A DNA stretch of 64,000 nt from Pontibacter sp. Tf4 (lineage in GTDB: Bacteria; Bacteroidota; Bacteroidia; Cytophagales; Hymenobacteraceae): NCBI RefSeq assembly GCF_014212495.1, contig NZ_JACKZC010000011.1, forward strand, positions 124,001-188,000. The letters are read 5' to 3'. The notes under the pieces were generated by a model, which saw only the letters and a list, made by a program, of their open reading frames with translations, was not told the origin of the DNA and ran no database searches. Shown piece after piece: positions 27,787-36,175 of this stretch. The position numbers and the translations under genes are program-made. Each line of letters begins with the position of its first letter. Position 1 is the stretch's first letter.

Positions 27787-27822
27787 AAAAACGGCCTGCA
27801 GCTATAGTTGCAGGCCGTTTTT
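27787..27822 (+). terminator. Rho-independent terminator of rho
   Basis: AAAAACGGCCTGCA (27787-27800) pairs with TGCAGGCCGTTTTT (27809-27822); the eight-base loop GCTATAGT contains the CTATAG core. It lies 26 bases after the stop. Confidence 0.9.
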
Positions 27823-27840
27823 TATTGATTGTTGAATTGT

Positions 27841-27865
27841 TGTCTGAATCAGGATTTTCAGGATT
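27841..27865. repeat. Dispersed spacer repeat, second copy of 12387-12411
   Basis: The 25-base block beginning TGTCTGAATCAGGATT is identical to 12387-12411; both copies are followed by further 'aggatt' units. Both follow the stop codons of plus-strand genes. No coding potential. Confidence 0.85.
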
Positions 27866-27937
27866 AAAGGATTGGCAGGATTCGATGTAACCTTCTAACT
27901 CTTAAACTCCTAAACTCTCTAACTCCCAAACTATAGC

Positions 27938-28411
27938 TCATTGCCAGAAGGAGTGTTCGGGGTGGGTAAGATGAAAGTAGACGAAAGTAACCACAAAGCC
28001 GAAAATTATATGGCTGAATACGAGTGTTAGCAGGTATCTTTCCAGTTGGATGTGGGGTGGTCTGGGGTGGATCATGAAAAAGAAATACCAGATGATCATG
28101 GCAAAAATGCCGTTACCAAAACCGATCAGCAGGCCCCACGAAGCAGTAATTGTTCCTACTCCTGATTCCCAGAGCGCCAGGTAACCGATAGCGTATAAAA
28201 TGCCAACCGTATAGTGCGCTACCGTACCTACAACATGAGTGCTCACAGCGCCCGAAAGGTTACCGTCGGGGTGGGTGCGGTTGAGCAGCATAGTGCCCAG
28301 CAATGGCGGAATTTTTAATACCCTGCCAGTGGTCAGCGAGAGAAGGTATAAGACAGTGTTCATGGCTGCAGTGCCTGCCACGCCCGCCATTATCACATAG
28401 ATCAGTTTCAC
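27938..28411 (-). CDS. Four-helix membrane protein, function unknown
   Basis: 157 residues with about four membrane helices: 'IMAGVAGTAAMNTVLYLLSL', 'HYTVGILYAIGYLALW', 'LLIGFGNGIFAMIIWYFFFM' and 'TLVFSHIIFGFVVTFVYFHL'. The start is GTG at 28411; an ATG at 28390 would remove seven residues. The family is not recognised. Lies 61 bases downstream of the UbiA gene on the same strand, so possibly cotranscribed with a lipid or quinone modification cluster. Confidence 0.72.
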   Translation of the reverse strand: MKLIYVIMAGVAGTAAMNTVLYLLSLTTGRVLKIPPLLGTMLLNRTHPDGNLSGAVSTHVVGTVAHYTVGILYAIGYLALWESGVGTITASWGLLIGFGNGIFAMIIWYFFFMIHPRPPHIQLERYLLTLVFSHIIFGFVVTFVYFHLTHPEHSFWQ

Positions 28412-28472
28412 GCGGTGCTTTATTTTTATGCCTTATACGCAACACAAGAACATAGTTGTACTACAGGCCGCC

Positions 28473-29351
28473 TCAGGAATAAATATGCCTGAACAGGAGC
28501 ATGCAGATAAAGGCCACACTAATGCATACCGACGATATCTTGTTCATACGCATGGTGTTGTCGTAGTTGGCGGCGGCCCGGTTGTTGTGCACGCCCATAG
28601 TCCAGCTGGTAAAAAAGTAAAGTACCGGCGCGGTAGCAACTATAAAAATAATGATGTTCTGCCATTGCCCGAACCGGTAGTATAACCCAAGTAGCACCAC
28701 CGTGCCCAGCAACAGGCTAATAGCTGCAAACACGAACGTGCCGGTAATGCCCAGCAACAGACTTAAGGTTGTATCGCCGTGGCGGCTGTCTTCTTCGTGC
28801 TGGTAAACCTGGGTAAGTGGGTAAGAGCCACACAAAAACAAGGTACTAACTATAGCAAAACCAATATTGGGCCACTGCATGATATCGGCTATAGTTACGC
28901 CTACACCTACCTGCACCATGGCAAATGTAAAAGCTCCCTGAAAAAAGGTAACAACCAACGTACTGATGATCGGGTACTTTTTGAGCCGGATACCCTCGTA
29001 ACTATAGGCTTTCGAAATAAGAAGATACAGGGCCACCAGTGCCGCAAAAAGGGGAGACAGCACTATAGCCGATACCACTGCCAGTACATCAAACAATAGT
29101 ACCAGGTGCATGAGCTGCCTGTTCACTTTAGGCGGATTCCGGAGTCCGCCGATGCTGCCCTCGTCGCGGTCGTAATAAGAGTTGTAGCCGTTGCTGGCAG
29201 GGTACACCAGCAGGTGCAGGATCAGGAAAACAACGATGGCCCGGCTTACAGGTGCCTGTTCCAAAACGCTCAGCGCAAACCAGAATACCGGCATTAGGTA
29301 CACCGAAAACGGTATCCGCATCAAAGTAAGCGCATCGCGGTAGCTATTCAT
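28473..29351 (-). CDS. UbiA-family prenyltransferase
   Basis: 292 residues with eight to nine membrane helices. The two Asp-rich motifs of UbiA enzymes are visible: NGYNSYYDRDEGSIGG, and YQHEEDSRHGDTTLSLLLG, which bind the prenyl diphosphate through magnesium. The family attaches isoprenoid chains to aromatic acceptors (quinones, heme O, chlorophyll) or makes lipids. Divergence from MenA and CtaB leaves the acceptor open. A methyltransferase precedes it by 116 bases, and prenylation followed by methylation is the menaquinone logic, but other products are possible. Confidence 0.88.
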   Translation of the reverse strand: MNSYRDALTLMRIPFSVYLMPVFWFALSVLEQAPVSRAIVVFLILHLLVYPASNGYNSYYDRDEGSIGGLRNPPKVNRQLMHLVLLFDVLAVVSAIVLSPLFAALVALYLLISKAYSYEGIRLKKYPIISTLVVTFFQGAFTFAMVQVGVGVTIADIMQWPNIGFAIVSTLFLCGSYPLTQVYQHEEDSRHGDTTLSLLLGITGTFVFAAISLLLGTVVLLGLYYRFGQWQNIIIFIVATAPVLYFFTSWTMGVHNNRAAANYDNTMRMNKISSVCISVAFICMLLFRHIYS

Positions 29352-29467
29352 TGTTGATTGTTAATTGCTGATTGTTAAATTGTTGATGATTGACCATCCC
29401 ATAGTTTAAGACACAAAATATTACGTCTCTACACTCACACCTTTCTAACTTATACTTTTCTAACTTT

Positions 29468-30250
29468 CTAACTCGGATATCCGAGAAGATAGATAACATG
29501 TTTGCCGGGTTTGTTGCCGGTTCGGCCGGTTTGCCAGCTATAGTTAGGTGCATCTATCGTTTGCAGCATTTGCTGTAGTTGCCCGGGCGTGTAAATGCGA
29601 AGCAGCGAAACAGTGCCATCCCAGATAATGCCAACCGGAATAAGTGGAATGATATAAGTAAAGAAGATCCGGCTTAGCTTGAACGGCCTGATAAAGGGCG
29701 TAACCACCAATATGATAAACGGGAAAACCAGCCACAGGAGCAACATCTCAAGCCAGCTTTTCTGAGACCCTTCAAACACCCCGATGGCAGCTCGTTTGTT
29801 CGCAGCATCCTGCAGAATTTGCCTGGCTATAGTTGGCGGAAAATGATGGAATGAGGAAAAGATAGTACGCACACCAGTTATAGTTTCGGGTACGGCAGTG
29901 GCATCTATAGGCTCGGGTATAAAATCTATAGTTCCGTGGGTTTGCTCTTTCAGGAACTGGTACGATGCCAGGTTCGGGTACAGGTCGGTGAGGGTAACGA
30001 CTATTGTCTGGCCCATGCGCTGGCTCAGGTCCTGTTGTATGGTTTCGATGCCGCCACCGGCTCCGGAGCAAAGGTCGGTAATGTGCCGCTGGTTGGTTCT
30101 GGTAAGTAGCTCCTGCAGCAGGGGAACGGCCGCCTCGTAGGCATGGAGCTTTGTGATCATAAAACGCAGGAAATCCAGCATGCCCTGCCGGATTACGTGC
30201 GGAAACCAGCGCTGGTCTTCGAGCTCAAAAAGTTGCAGCCTTATGTTCAC
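29468..30250 (-). CDS. Class I SAM-dependent methyltransferase with membrane helices
   Basis: 260 residues. The SAM-binding glycine motif is DLCSGAGGGIETIQ (about residues 57-70) with the acidic strand-two end 'VVTLTDLYPNLASYQF'. After the core, residues about 165-215 hold two hydrophobic segments ('MLLLWLVFPFIILVVTPFI' and 'FFTYIIPLIPVGIIW'), which would place it at the membrane, unusual for a soluble-fold methyltransferase and consistent with a lipid or quinone substrate. Upstream of the UbiA gene, same strand. Confidence 0.85.
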   Translation of the reverse strand: MNIRLQLFELEDQRWFPHVIRQGMLDFLRFMITKLHAYEAAVPLLQELLTRTNQRHITDLCSGAGGGIETIQQDLSQRMGQTIVVTLTDLYPNLASYQFLKEQTHGTIDFIPEPIDATAVPETITGVRTIFSSFHHFPPTIARQILQDAANKRAAIGVFEGSQKSWLEMLLLWLVFPFIILVVTPFIRPFKLSRIFFTYIIPLIPVGIIWDGTVSLLRIYTPGQLQQMLQTIDAPNYSWQTGRTGNKPGKHVIYLLGYPS

Positions 30251-30362
30251 GTGCTTTTTTCAGCACATACTCTGCAGTGGTGGGTTTGGTTGTAAAAAGC
30301 CTGAACTATAAACTATAGCCTGAACTTCAATTCTATACTCAATCAAAGCTTTACAGCCTCAT

Positions 30363-30872
30363 CTAAAACTCCACCGCACCTTCTTTGCCAATGCTTATAC
30401 TATAACCATCGCCGCTGTTGCTGAAAACCTGCCAGTATACATCCAGCTCTTTGGCCGGGTCCGGGGTAACTATAAGTCTGGCGCCATACTCAAAGTAAAG
30501 TATAAAGCCATTGTTTTCTGTCAGTTCGTAGCGCTGCGGCGACATGGTGCCACCGGCATTTATAAGTTCCTGCAGGCGCTGGTCTCGGAGGTTGGCACCC
30601 GGTACTTTCCAGTCAAATTTAGGGGAAGGCAGGCCGGCTTCGCGCTTGCGCATAAAAACCTCGCTGTGCTTAATGCTGTCGCCGTTGGGCAGCACCAGTT
30701 GCCATGGGCAGTTCAGGGTCAGGGTAAGTTCGCCAACATCTAAAATAAGGCCTTGTGGGGTGCGGTAATGCGCTTTGCCAAAATGCAGGTACTGCACGGT
30801 GTTGTTACGGGTAGTTTTGGTAAGCGGCAGGCCTGATAGTTTTTCCAGGGCACCGGAGGCAGATGTTTGCAT
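30363..30872 (-). CDS. Soluble protein of unknown function
   Basis: 169 residues, no signal peptide or membrane segment. Mostly beta ('GLILDVGELTLTLNCPWQLV', 'FILYFEYGARLIVTPDP', 'YWQVFSNSGDGYSISIGKEG'), with a Trp and Gly-rich end. No family I can name. Preceded by a good TATATTTG box at 26 bases, so monocistronic. Confidence 0.75.
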   Translation of the reverse strand: MQTSASGALEKLSGLPLTKTTRNNTVQYLHFGKAHYRTPQGLILDVGELTLTLNCPWQLVLPNGDSIKHSEVFMRKREAGLPSPKFDWKVPGANLRDQRLQELINAGGTMSPQRYELTENNGFILYFEYGARLIVTPDPAKELDVYWQVFSNSGDGYSISIGKEGAVEF

Positions 30873-30897
30873 GGCTCTAAAATAAGGTTACGACAGG

Positions 30898-30905
30898 CAA
30901 ATATA
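30898..30905 (-). promoter_or_regulatory. Promoter -7 element for the 169-residue protein gene
   Basis: Minus-strand TATATTTG followed by CC, 26 bases before the start codon; matches TAnnTTTG. Confidence 0.55.
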
Positions 30906-30989
30906 GGCACCGCGCCGCTATTAAGTAATGGGTAAAAGTCACTTTACTAAGTTTTATACTTATTTAACGGGTATGTTGCACACTTAAAG

Positions 30990-30997
30990 TATATTTG
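30990..30997 (+). promoter_or_regulatory. Promoter -7 element for the penicillin-binding protein gene
   Basis: TATATTTG then CAT, 60 bases before ATG 31058. Because it lies over the first in-frame TTG codon (30995), it argues that translation starts at 31058. Confidence 0.6.
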
Positions 30998-31057
30998 CAT
31001 CAGTTTCGAAAGAAGCGCCATCTGGAATTTTTAGGGTTTGCACCCTGTTTGCATACA

Positions 31058-33418
31058 ATGCTGAAAGAGCAAGAGAAAATAGAAGAATCAAAACCGGGCA
31101 CCGCGTACGGTCGCATTATCCGGTTTTTCTGGAAGAGCTTTATCATCGGTTTCGGGGTGTTGATCATTTACCTGCTGAGCGTAGAGTTCAACCTGCTTTA
31201 CCTGTTCGGTTCTTCGCCGAGCCTGGACAAGCTTGAAAACCCGCGCAGCGACCAGGCATCGGAACTATACACCGCCGACGGACAGCTGATTGGTAAGTAC
31301 TTTAAAGAGAACCGGAGCCCGATCGGGTATGAGAAAATGTCGCCGATGCTGCTGGACGCCCTGATCGCGACTGAAGACGTACGATTTTACGAGCATTCCG
31401 GCATCGACCCCCAGGCTATCCTTTCGGCTGCTTATGGTAGCCTTACCGGCGATGCGCGAGGGGCCAGTACCATTACCCAGCAGTTAGCCAAAAACCTTTA
31501 TAAAACCCGCACCGACGACTCTAAAGGCGTATTGGGCCATATACCGGGGCTGAATGTAGTGATCGCTAAGACCAAGGAGTGGCTCACGGCTATAAAACTG
31601 GAGCAGCGCTATACCAAACAAGAGATCCTGGCCATGTACCTGAACACGGTGGATTTTGGTTCTAACTCTTTTGGTATAAAAGTAGCATCCAAGACGTTTT
31701 TCGGCACATCTGCCGACAGCCTGAAGACCGAAGAGGCCGCCGTATTGGTTGGACTGCTGAAGGCACCGACCTACTATAGCCCGCGCTTTAACCCCGAAAA
31801 TGCTACCCGCCGCCGCAACACCGTGCTGGAGCAGATGGCTAAATACAACTACATTACCAAAGCAGCTGCCGACTCGCTCAGCAAAACTCCGCTTACCCTC
31901 AACTATAGCGTGGAAAACCACTACGACGGGCCTGCCACTTACTTCCGGGGTGCCGTGGCTGATTACCTGAAAGAGTGGTGCAAACAGAACGGTTATGACC
32001 TGTACCGCGATGGCCTGAAGATCTATACAACTATAGACTCGAGGATGCAGAAACATGCCGAGGAGGCGATGGAGAAGCACATGCGTGCCTTGCAGCGCCG
32101 CTTTAACAACCACTGGCAGGGCAAAAACCCGTGGGTAGACGAGAACAACAACGAAATTCCGGGCTTTATTGAAGAAACTATAAAACGTACTGCTTACTAC
32201 CAGCGCCTGAAGAAAAAGTACGGCAACGATGTGGCTGCCATTAACCGGGAACTGAACACGCCGCGCGAAATGATGGTGTTTACCTGGGACAACGACTCGC
32301 TGGAGAAGAAAGTGACCATGAGCCCGATGGATTCGCTGCGCTACTATAAGCGTTTCCTGCACGGCGGCATGATGACCATGGATCCGTTTACAGGCCACAT
32401 AAAAGCATGGGTAGGCGGTATCAACTATAAATACTTTAAATACGACCACGTAAAGCAGGCGCGTCGCCAGCCGGGTTCAACCTTCAAGCCTTTTGTGTAT
32501 GTAGCGGCTATTGATAACGGGTACTCGCCCTGCGACAAGATCGTGGACCAGCGCATCACGATAAACTATGTAGAGAAAGGGGAGAAGAAGAGCTGGTCGC
32601 CAACCAATGCCGACTGGCAGTATACCGGCGCCCCGATGACGCTTCGCCGTGGTATGGGTAAATCGGTAAACTCTGTAACCGCACAGCTGACCGAGAAAAT
32701 TGGCTGGGAAACCGTTGTGAAATATGCGCACCGCCTGGGCATAACAAGCCCGCTGGAGTCTGTGCCATCTATAGGCCTGGGCCCGAGCGATGTATCGATC
32801 TACGAAATGGTGGGCGCGTACAGCACCTTCCCGAACAATGGCTTCCATACCAAACCGATGTTCATTACCCGCATCGAGGACCGCAACGGCAACCTGATAC
32901 ACCAGTTTGTACCAAAACAGAAGAAAGTACTGAGCGAAGAAACAGCCTTTTTAATGATGCACATGCTGAAAGGTGGTATCGAAGAACCGGGCGGAACCTC
33001 GCAGGCACTGTGGGAATACGATCTCTGGAAAGGCAACGAAATTGGTGGCAAGACCGGAACCACATCCAACCACTCCGATGGCTGGTTTATGGGCGTGACC
33101 AAAGACCTGGTAACCGGTGTGTGGGTTGGTGGCGAAGACCGCAGCATTCACTTCCGTACCTCCAGCTTAGGCGAGGGCTCCAAAACAGCGCTGCCGGTAT
33201 TTGGTTTGTACATGGAAAAGATCTACCAGGACAAGGATTTAGGTTACACCATGGGCCGTTTTCCGGGGCCAACGGTTAAGATCAGCAAGAAGTATAACTG
33301 TACTACCGTACTGCCACGCAAAGTAGAACCCGACTCTACCATGCTGGACCCGAATCTGCAGCTCTTCGATATACTGGAGCAGCTTAATTCCGGGACTAAC
33401 ACTGATAGTTCGCAGTAA
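31058..33418 (+). CDS. Bifunctional penicillin-binding protein 1A (glycosyltransferase/transpeptidase)
   Basis: 786 residues from ATG 31058. One N-terminal membrane helix ('FIIGFGVLIIYLLSVEF'). The glycosyltransferase (GT51) domain shows ATEDVRFYEHSGID with the catalytic Glu, then GASTITQQLAKNLY and KQEILAMYLNTVDFG. The transpeptidase domain has RQPGSTFKPFVY (active Ser of SxxK), GKSVNSVTAQ (SxN) and KTGTTSNHSDGWFMG (KTG). It polymerises and cross-links peptidoglycan on the outer face of the inner membrane. Length and order are normal for class A enzymes; a terminator follows. Confidence 0.96.
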   Translation: MLKEQEKIEESKPGTAYGRIIRFFWKSFIIGFGVLIIYLLSVEFNLLYLFGSSPSLDKLENPRSDQASELYTADGQLIGKYFKENRSPIGYEKMSPMLLDALIATEDVRFYEHSGIDPQAILSAAYGSLTGDARGASTITQQLAKNLYKTRTDDSKGVLGHIPGLNVVIAKTKEWLTAIKLEQRYTKQEILAMYLNTVDFGSNSFGIKVASKTFFGTSADSLKTEEAAVLVGLLKAPTYYSPRFNPENATRRRNTVLEQMAKYNYITKAAADSLSKTPLTLNYSVENHYDGPATYFRGAVADYLKEWCKQNGYDLYRDGLKIYTTIDSRMQKHAEEAMEKHMRALQRRFNNHWQGKNPWVDENNNEIPGFIEETIKRTAYYQRLKKKYGNDVAAINRELNTPREMMVFTWDNDSLEKKVTMSPMDSLRYYKRFLHGGMMTMDPFTGHIKAWVGGINYKYFKYDHVKQARRQPGSTFKPFVYVAAIDNGYSPCDKIVDQRITINYVEKGEKKSWSPTNADWQYTGAPMTLRRGMGKSVNSVTAQLTEKIGWETVVKYAHRLGITSPLESVPSIGLGPSDVSIYEMVGAYSTFPNNGFHTKPMFITRIEDRNGNLIHQFVPKQKKVLSEETAFLMMHMLKGGIEEPGGTSQALWEYDLWKGNEIGGKTGTTSNHSDGWFMGVTKDLVTGVWVGGEDRSIHFRTSSLGEGSKTALPVFGLYMEKIYQDKDLGYTMGRFPGPTVKISKKYNCTTVLPRKVEPDSTMLDPNLQLFDILEQLNSGTNTDSSQ

Positions 33419-33436
33419 CATAAAAGGGTAGCATAT

Positions 33437-33484
33437 AAAGCAGAGGCGCCGGCTATAGTTGTAGTCGGCGTCTCTGCTTTTATA
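33437..33484 (+). terminator. Rho-independent terminator after the penicillin-binding protein gene
   Basis: AAAGCAGAGGCGCCG (33437-33451) pairs with CGGCGTCTCTGCTTT (33466-33480) with one G-T pair; the loop again contains CTATAGTT. Four T residues follow. Confidence 0.85.
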
Positions 33485-33816
33485 GCTCTTCCGGATTTGT
33501 AGTCCGGAAGCAACCGCCCTCGCTCGCGTCCCGCGAGTGTGAATTACCTGTGGCGTCCCGCCACAATATACTCATCACTTATTGCTCTCTCGGATTTGTA
33601 ATCTGCAGCATCAACGGCCTTTGCAACTGGAAACAGGCGGATTGCAAATCTGCAGGTAGACAGGTTTGGGATTACAAATCCGGAACAGCAGGGATAGGTT
33701 TCGGAAAAGGATGTCCGAAACAGCCATGTGTATTGGAGACAACTATAAACTATAGATTAATGCGGCCAGAGGCCGATGGTAACGCACACTCGCGGGACGC
33801 GAGCGAGGGCAGCTCT
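33485..33816. repeat. Spacer element bounded by a 26-base perfect inverted repeat, filled with hairpins
   Basis: The arms at 33516-33541 and 33785-33810 are exact reverse complements (they start GCCCTCGCTCGCGTCCCGCG and its complement). Between and beside them lie short hairpins of one style: CCGGATTTGTAGTCCGG (33491-33507), GTGGCGTCCCGCCAC near 33551-33565, and 'ggattacaaatcc' near 33670. A short open frame across it (33550-33825) has no protein-like composition. The same arm sequence recurs at 36966 and 37482. It resembles REP/BIME-type mosaics. Confidence 0.8.
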
Positions 33817-33860
33817 AAAACATGAAAGCCGGCTACAACTATAGCCGGCTTTCATGTTTT
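33817..33860 (-). terminator. Terminator of the TIGR01777 oxidoreductase gene
   Basis: AAAACATGAAAGCCGGCT (33817-33834) and AGCCGGCTTTCATGTTTT (33843-33860) give a perfect 18-bp stem, loop ACAACTAT, directly after the minus-strand stop at 33875. Confidence 0.9.
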
Positions 33861-33874
33861 ATAAATAGTAACGC

Positions 33875-34792
33875 TTACTTCAGTTTCTTATCGTAGAATG
33901 ATTCGAGGGCCTCGTCGAGGTAGTTGTACTCGAAGGTGAAGCCGGTTTGCAGAATTTTGTTGGCACTTACACGTTGGCTGTCGAGTACTACGCCGCTTTT
34001 CTGGCCGAGCACTAAGTTCAGGGCAAACTCAGGTACTTTGGGTAATACCAGCGGTTTGTGCATTACTTCGGCAAGCTCTTTGGTAAACTCTTTATTGGTA
34101 ACCGGGTGCGGCGCTACGGCATTGTATACTCCTTCCAAGCTTGTGTCTTCAATCGCTTTTATCAGCAACCGGCAGGCATCCTCAATATGTATCCAGGACA
34201 TGTACTGTTTGCCGGAACCCAGCGGTGCGCCTGCCATCATTTTTACAGGACGGGCCAGTTGCGGCAAGGCGCCTCCTTCGGTGCTCAGCACAACACCTAA
34301 CCTGAAAATAACGGTTCGCAGGCCCAGGTCCTTTATCTGCCACGACGAAGCTTCCCAGGCTTTGCATACTTCTGCCAGAAAATCATCAGCCGGAATGCTC
34401 TCTTCCGAAACCAGCTGGTCGCCGGAGTCGCCATAAATACCGATGCCCGAAACAGCTGTAAAGCCTTTCACGTGGTGCTCCGACTTCTGCAGGCAATTGT
34501 AAAGCAGACGGGCGCTGTCCACGCGGCTGCTCATTATTTCGCGCTTGTATTCTTCGGTCCATTTCTGGTCGGCTACACCGGCGCCGGCTAAGTGAATGAT
34601 GTAGTCGGCGTAGGTAATGGCATTCTCATCAATATAGCCTTCTTTCACGTTCCAGCGGAAGGTCTTATACTTCGAGAACTTACTGGGATTCCTGCTAAGG
34701 TGTGCTACCTCATAACCCTGGTCGATGAGCATCTCGGAAAGGCGCGTACCGATCATGCCGGAACCACCTGTAATGAGTATTTTCTGGGGCAT
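33875..34792 (-). CDS. TIGR01777-family NAD(P)-dependent epimerase/oxidoreductase
   Basis: 305 residues. Rossmann start ILITGGSGMIGTRLSEML, then 'YADYIIHLAGAGVADQKWTE', 'TAVSGIGIYGDSGDQLVSEE' and WIHIEDACRLL mark the TIGR01777 branch of extended SDR proteins. The C-terminal 50 residues ('LPKVPEFALNLVLGQKSGVV', then LDSQRVSANKILQTGF) are the DUF1731 domain. Cytoplasmic; the substrate of the family is not established. Monocistronic, with its own terminator. Confidence 0.93.
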   Translation of the reverse strand: MPQKILITGGSGMIGTRLSEMLIDQGYEVAHLSRNPSKFSKYKTFRWNVKEGYIDENAITYADYIIHLAGAGVADQKWTEEYKREIMSSRVDSARLLYNCLQKSEHHVKGFTAVSGIGIYGDSGDQLVSEESIPADDFLAEVCKAWEASSWQIKDLGLRTVIFRLGVVLSTEGGALPQLARPVKMMAGAPLGSGKQYMSWIHIEDACRLLIKAIEDTSLEGVYNAVAPHPVTNKEFTKELAEVMHKPLVLPKVPEFALNLVLGQKSGVVLDSQRVSANKILQTGFTFEYNYLDEALESFYDKKLK

Positions 34793-34894
34793 AGTGTGTT
34801 GTTAAGATAGCTTTATATAGAAGATACCCTATACGTAAAAAGTGTATAGTTTCGTTGTGCTAACTTAAAGAGTTACAGTTTTATAAGGTGCTTT

Positions 34895-35560
34895 TTATTT
34901 TTTACGGATATGCGCTAGAAACTCGTTTCGGTACTGGTCCTGCTCAAACAGGCCGCTGTACTCGGCTGTAATGGTGCTGCTGGTCACGTCGTTCACGCCG
35001 CGGCTCATTACACACAGGTGGTCGGCTTCTATCAGTACGGCTACGTCTTCTGTTTGCAGGGCCTGCTTCAGCTCGTTGGCAATCTGCATGGTCATGCGTT
35101 CCTGTACCTGCGGGCGGCGGGCATAGTACTGCACAATACGGTTCAGTTTCGATAACCCGATGACGTGGTCGCCGGGAATGTAGGCCACGTGGGCTTTGCC
35201 AATGATCGGCACAAAGTGGTGCTCGCACGAAGAGTACAGCGTTATGTCGCGCTCTACCAGCATGCGGTTATAGTTGTACTTGTTCTCGAAACGGCGGATG
35301 GCCGGTTTGTTCTCCGGGTTCAGGCCGTTGAAGATCTCTTTAACGTACATTTTGGCCACGCGGTGCGGCGTACCTTTCAGGCTGTCGTCGGTCAGGTCCA
35401 GGCCCAGCGTGTGCATAATCTCCCGGAAATGTCCTTCAATGATCCTGATCTTTTCCTGGTCGGTAAGGGCAAAAGCATCAGGGCGAAGCGGCGTTTCCAA
35501 TGAGCTCATCATGTGGTCGTCCATTGCTTCAAAATCGTTCTCCAGGTCCGGGTTATCCAT
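34895..35560 (-). CDS. folE: GTP cyclohydrolase I
   Basis: 221 residues from the ATG at 35560; an in-frame ATG at 35590 would add ten residues and overlap queD by 38 bases instead of 8. The zinc and substrate residues are in SSCEHHFVPIIGKAHVAYIP and DHLCVMSRGVND, with 'GTPHRVAKMYVKEIFNGL' upstream. It converts GTP to dihydroneopterin triphosphate, the entry to folate and, through the neighbouring queD, to queuosine or tetrahydropterin. Overlap with queD shows cotranscription. The first 45 residues are an acidic extension outside the core. Confidence 0.95.
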   Translation of the reverse strand: MDNPDLENDFEAMDDHMMSSLETPLRPDAFALTDQEKIRIIEGHFREIMHTLGLDLTDDSLKGTPHRVAKMYVKEIFNGLNPENKPAIRRFENKYNYNRMLVERDITLYSSCEHHFVPIIGKAHVAYIPGDHVIGLSKLNRIVQYYARRPQVQERMTMQIANELKQALQTEDVAVLIEADHLCVMSRGVNDVTSSTITAEYSGLFEQDQYRNEFLAHIRKK

Positions 35561-35960
35561 TATATTCAACAAAGTTTCTTTCGGTTTCATACAGGGTAAT
35601 GCCTAACGCGTATGTGTCGCTAATTTTGGGGCGGAGCCTGTTCCAGATAACGATCGCAATATTTTCGGCGGTAGGGTTAAGTTCTTTAAATTCTTCGGTG
35701 TCCAGGTTCAGGTTCTTGTGGTCAAACCGCTCTATCACTTCTGTTTTCAGCAGTTCACTCAGTTTCTTCAGGTCGTACACATAACCGGTTTCCGGGTCAA
35801 CGGGGCCTGTCAGTTTTACTATTAGCTCATAGTTATGGCCGTGGTAATTCGGGTTGCTGCATTTATCAAACACGGCCGCGTTCTGTGCATCGCTCCAACT
35901 GGCGTTGTACAGGCGGTGTGCTGCGTTAAAATGTTCCTTCCGGCAAACAGTTACTGTCAT
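35553..35960 (-). CDS. queD: 6-carboxytetrahydropterin synthase / 6-pyruvoyl-tetrahydropterin synthase family
   Basis: 135 residues. Metal ligands are in EHFNAAHRL and NPNYHGHNYEL; the catalytic Cys is in FDKCSNPNYHG. The Glu near the C-terminus (LYETERNFVEY) completes the site. The family uses dihydroneopterin triphosphate, the product of FolE encoded by the overlapping next gene, which explains the pairing. The Cys-x-x-x-HGH spacing fits QueD-like members, but a pterin role cannot be excluded. First gene of the operon. Confidence 0.92.
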   Translation of the reverse strand: MTVTVCRKEHFNAAHRLYNASWSDAQNAAVFDKCSNPNYHGHNYELIVKLTGPVDPETGYVYDLKKLSELLKTEVIERFDHKNLNLDTEEFKELNPTAENIAIVIWNRLRPKISDTYALGITLYETERNFVEYNG

Positions 35961-36035
35961 AGTTTCCTAACAACCTTTATAAGCAAATGTTACACTTTAA
36001 GCTATAGCTAACCAGCATTCTTTGCTATAAACCTG

Positions 36036-36043
36036 CAAAGGTA
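36036..36043 (-). promoter_or_regulatory. Promoter -7 element for queD-folE
   Basis: Minus-strand TACCTTTG (then CAGG) fits TAnnTTTG, 76 bases before the queD start, leaving a moderate 5' leader with no recognised riboswitch fold. Confidence 0.45.
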
Positions 36044-36175
36044 GGGAGTATGTTGATATCGCAGCTTAAAATTTTAACTAAATTACTATAGTTGTGCTTC
36101 CTGTTTCTCATTTGATTTAATTATTTTCGTAGCGTTACAAATTGTAGCAGATCACTTTTAGCCAATCGTAATTTT

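Noticed and set aside
31484..32449. 321-residue minus-strand open frame
   Set aside because: Lies wholly antisense to the penicillin-binding protein domain; a shadow of its codon pattern.
33516..33810. Insertion sequence with terminal inverted repeats
   Set aside because: No transposase frame and no target duplication visible; the arms are themselves dispersed repeats, so a REP/BIME-type mosaic fits better.
33550..33825. 91-residue open frame in repeat spacer
   Set aside because: Made of hairpin repeats; the sequence is Cys/Gly-rich and has no domain structure.
35561..35590. Ten-residue N-terminal extension of FolE
   Set aside because: It would lie deeper inside queD; the later ATG gives the usual short overlap. 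Left as an alternative in the folE entry.
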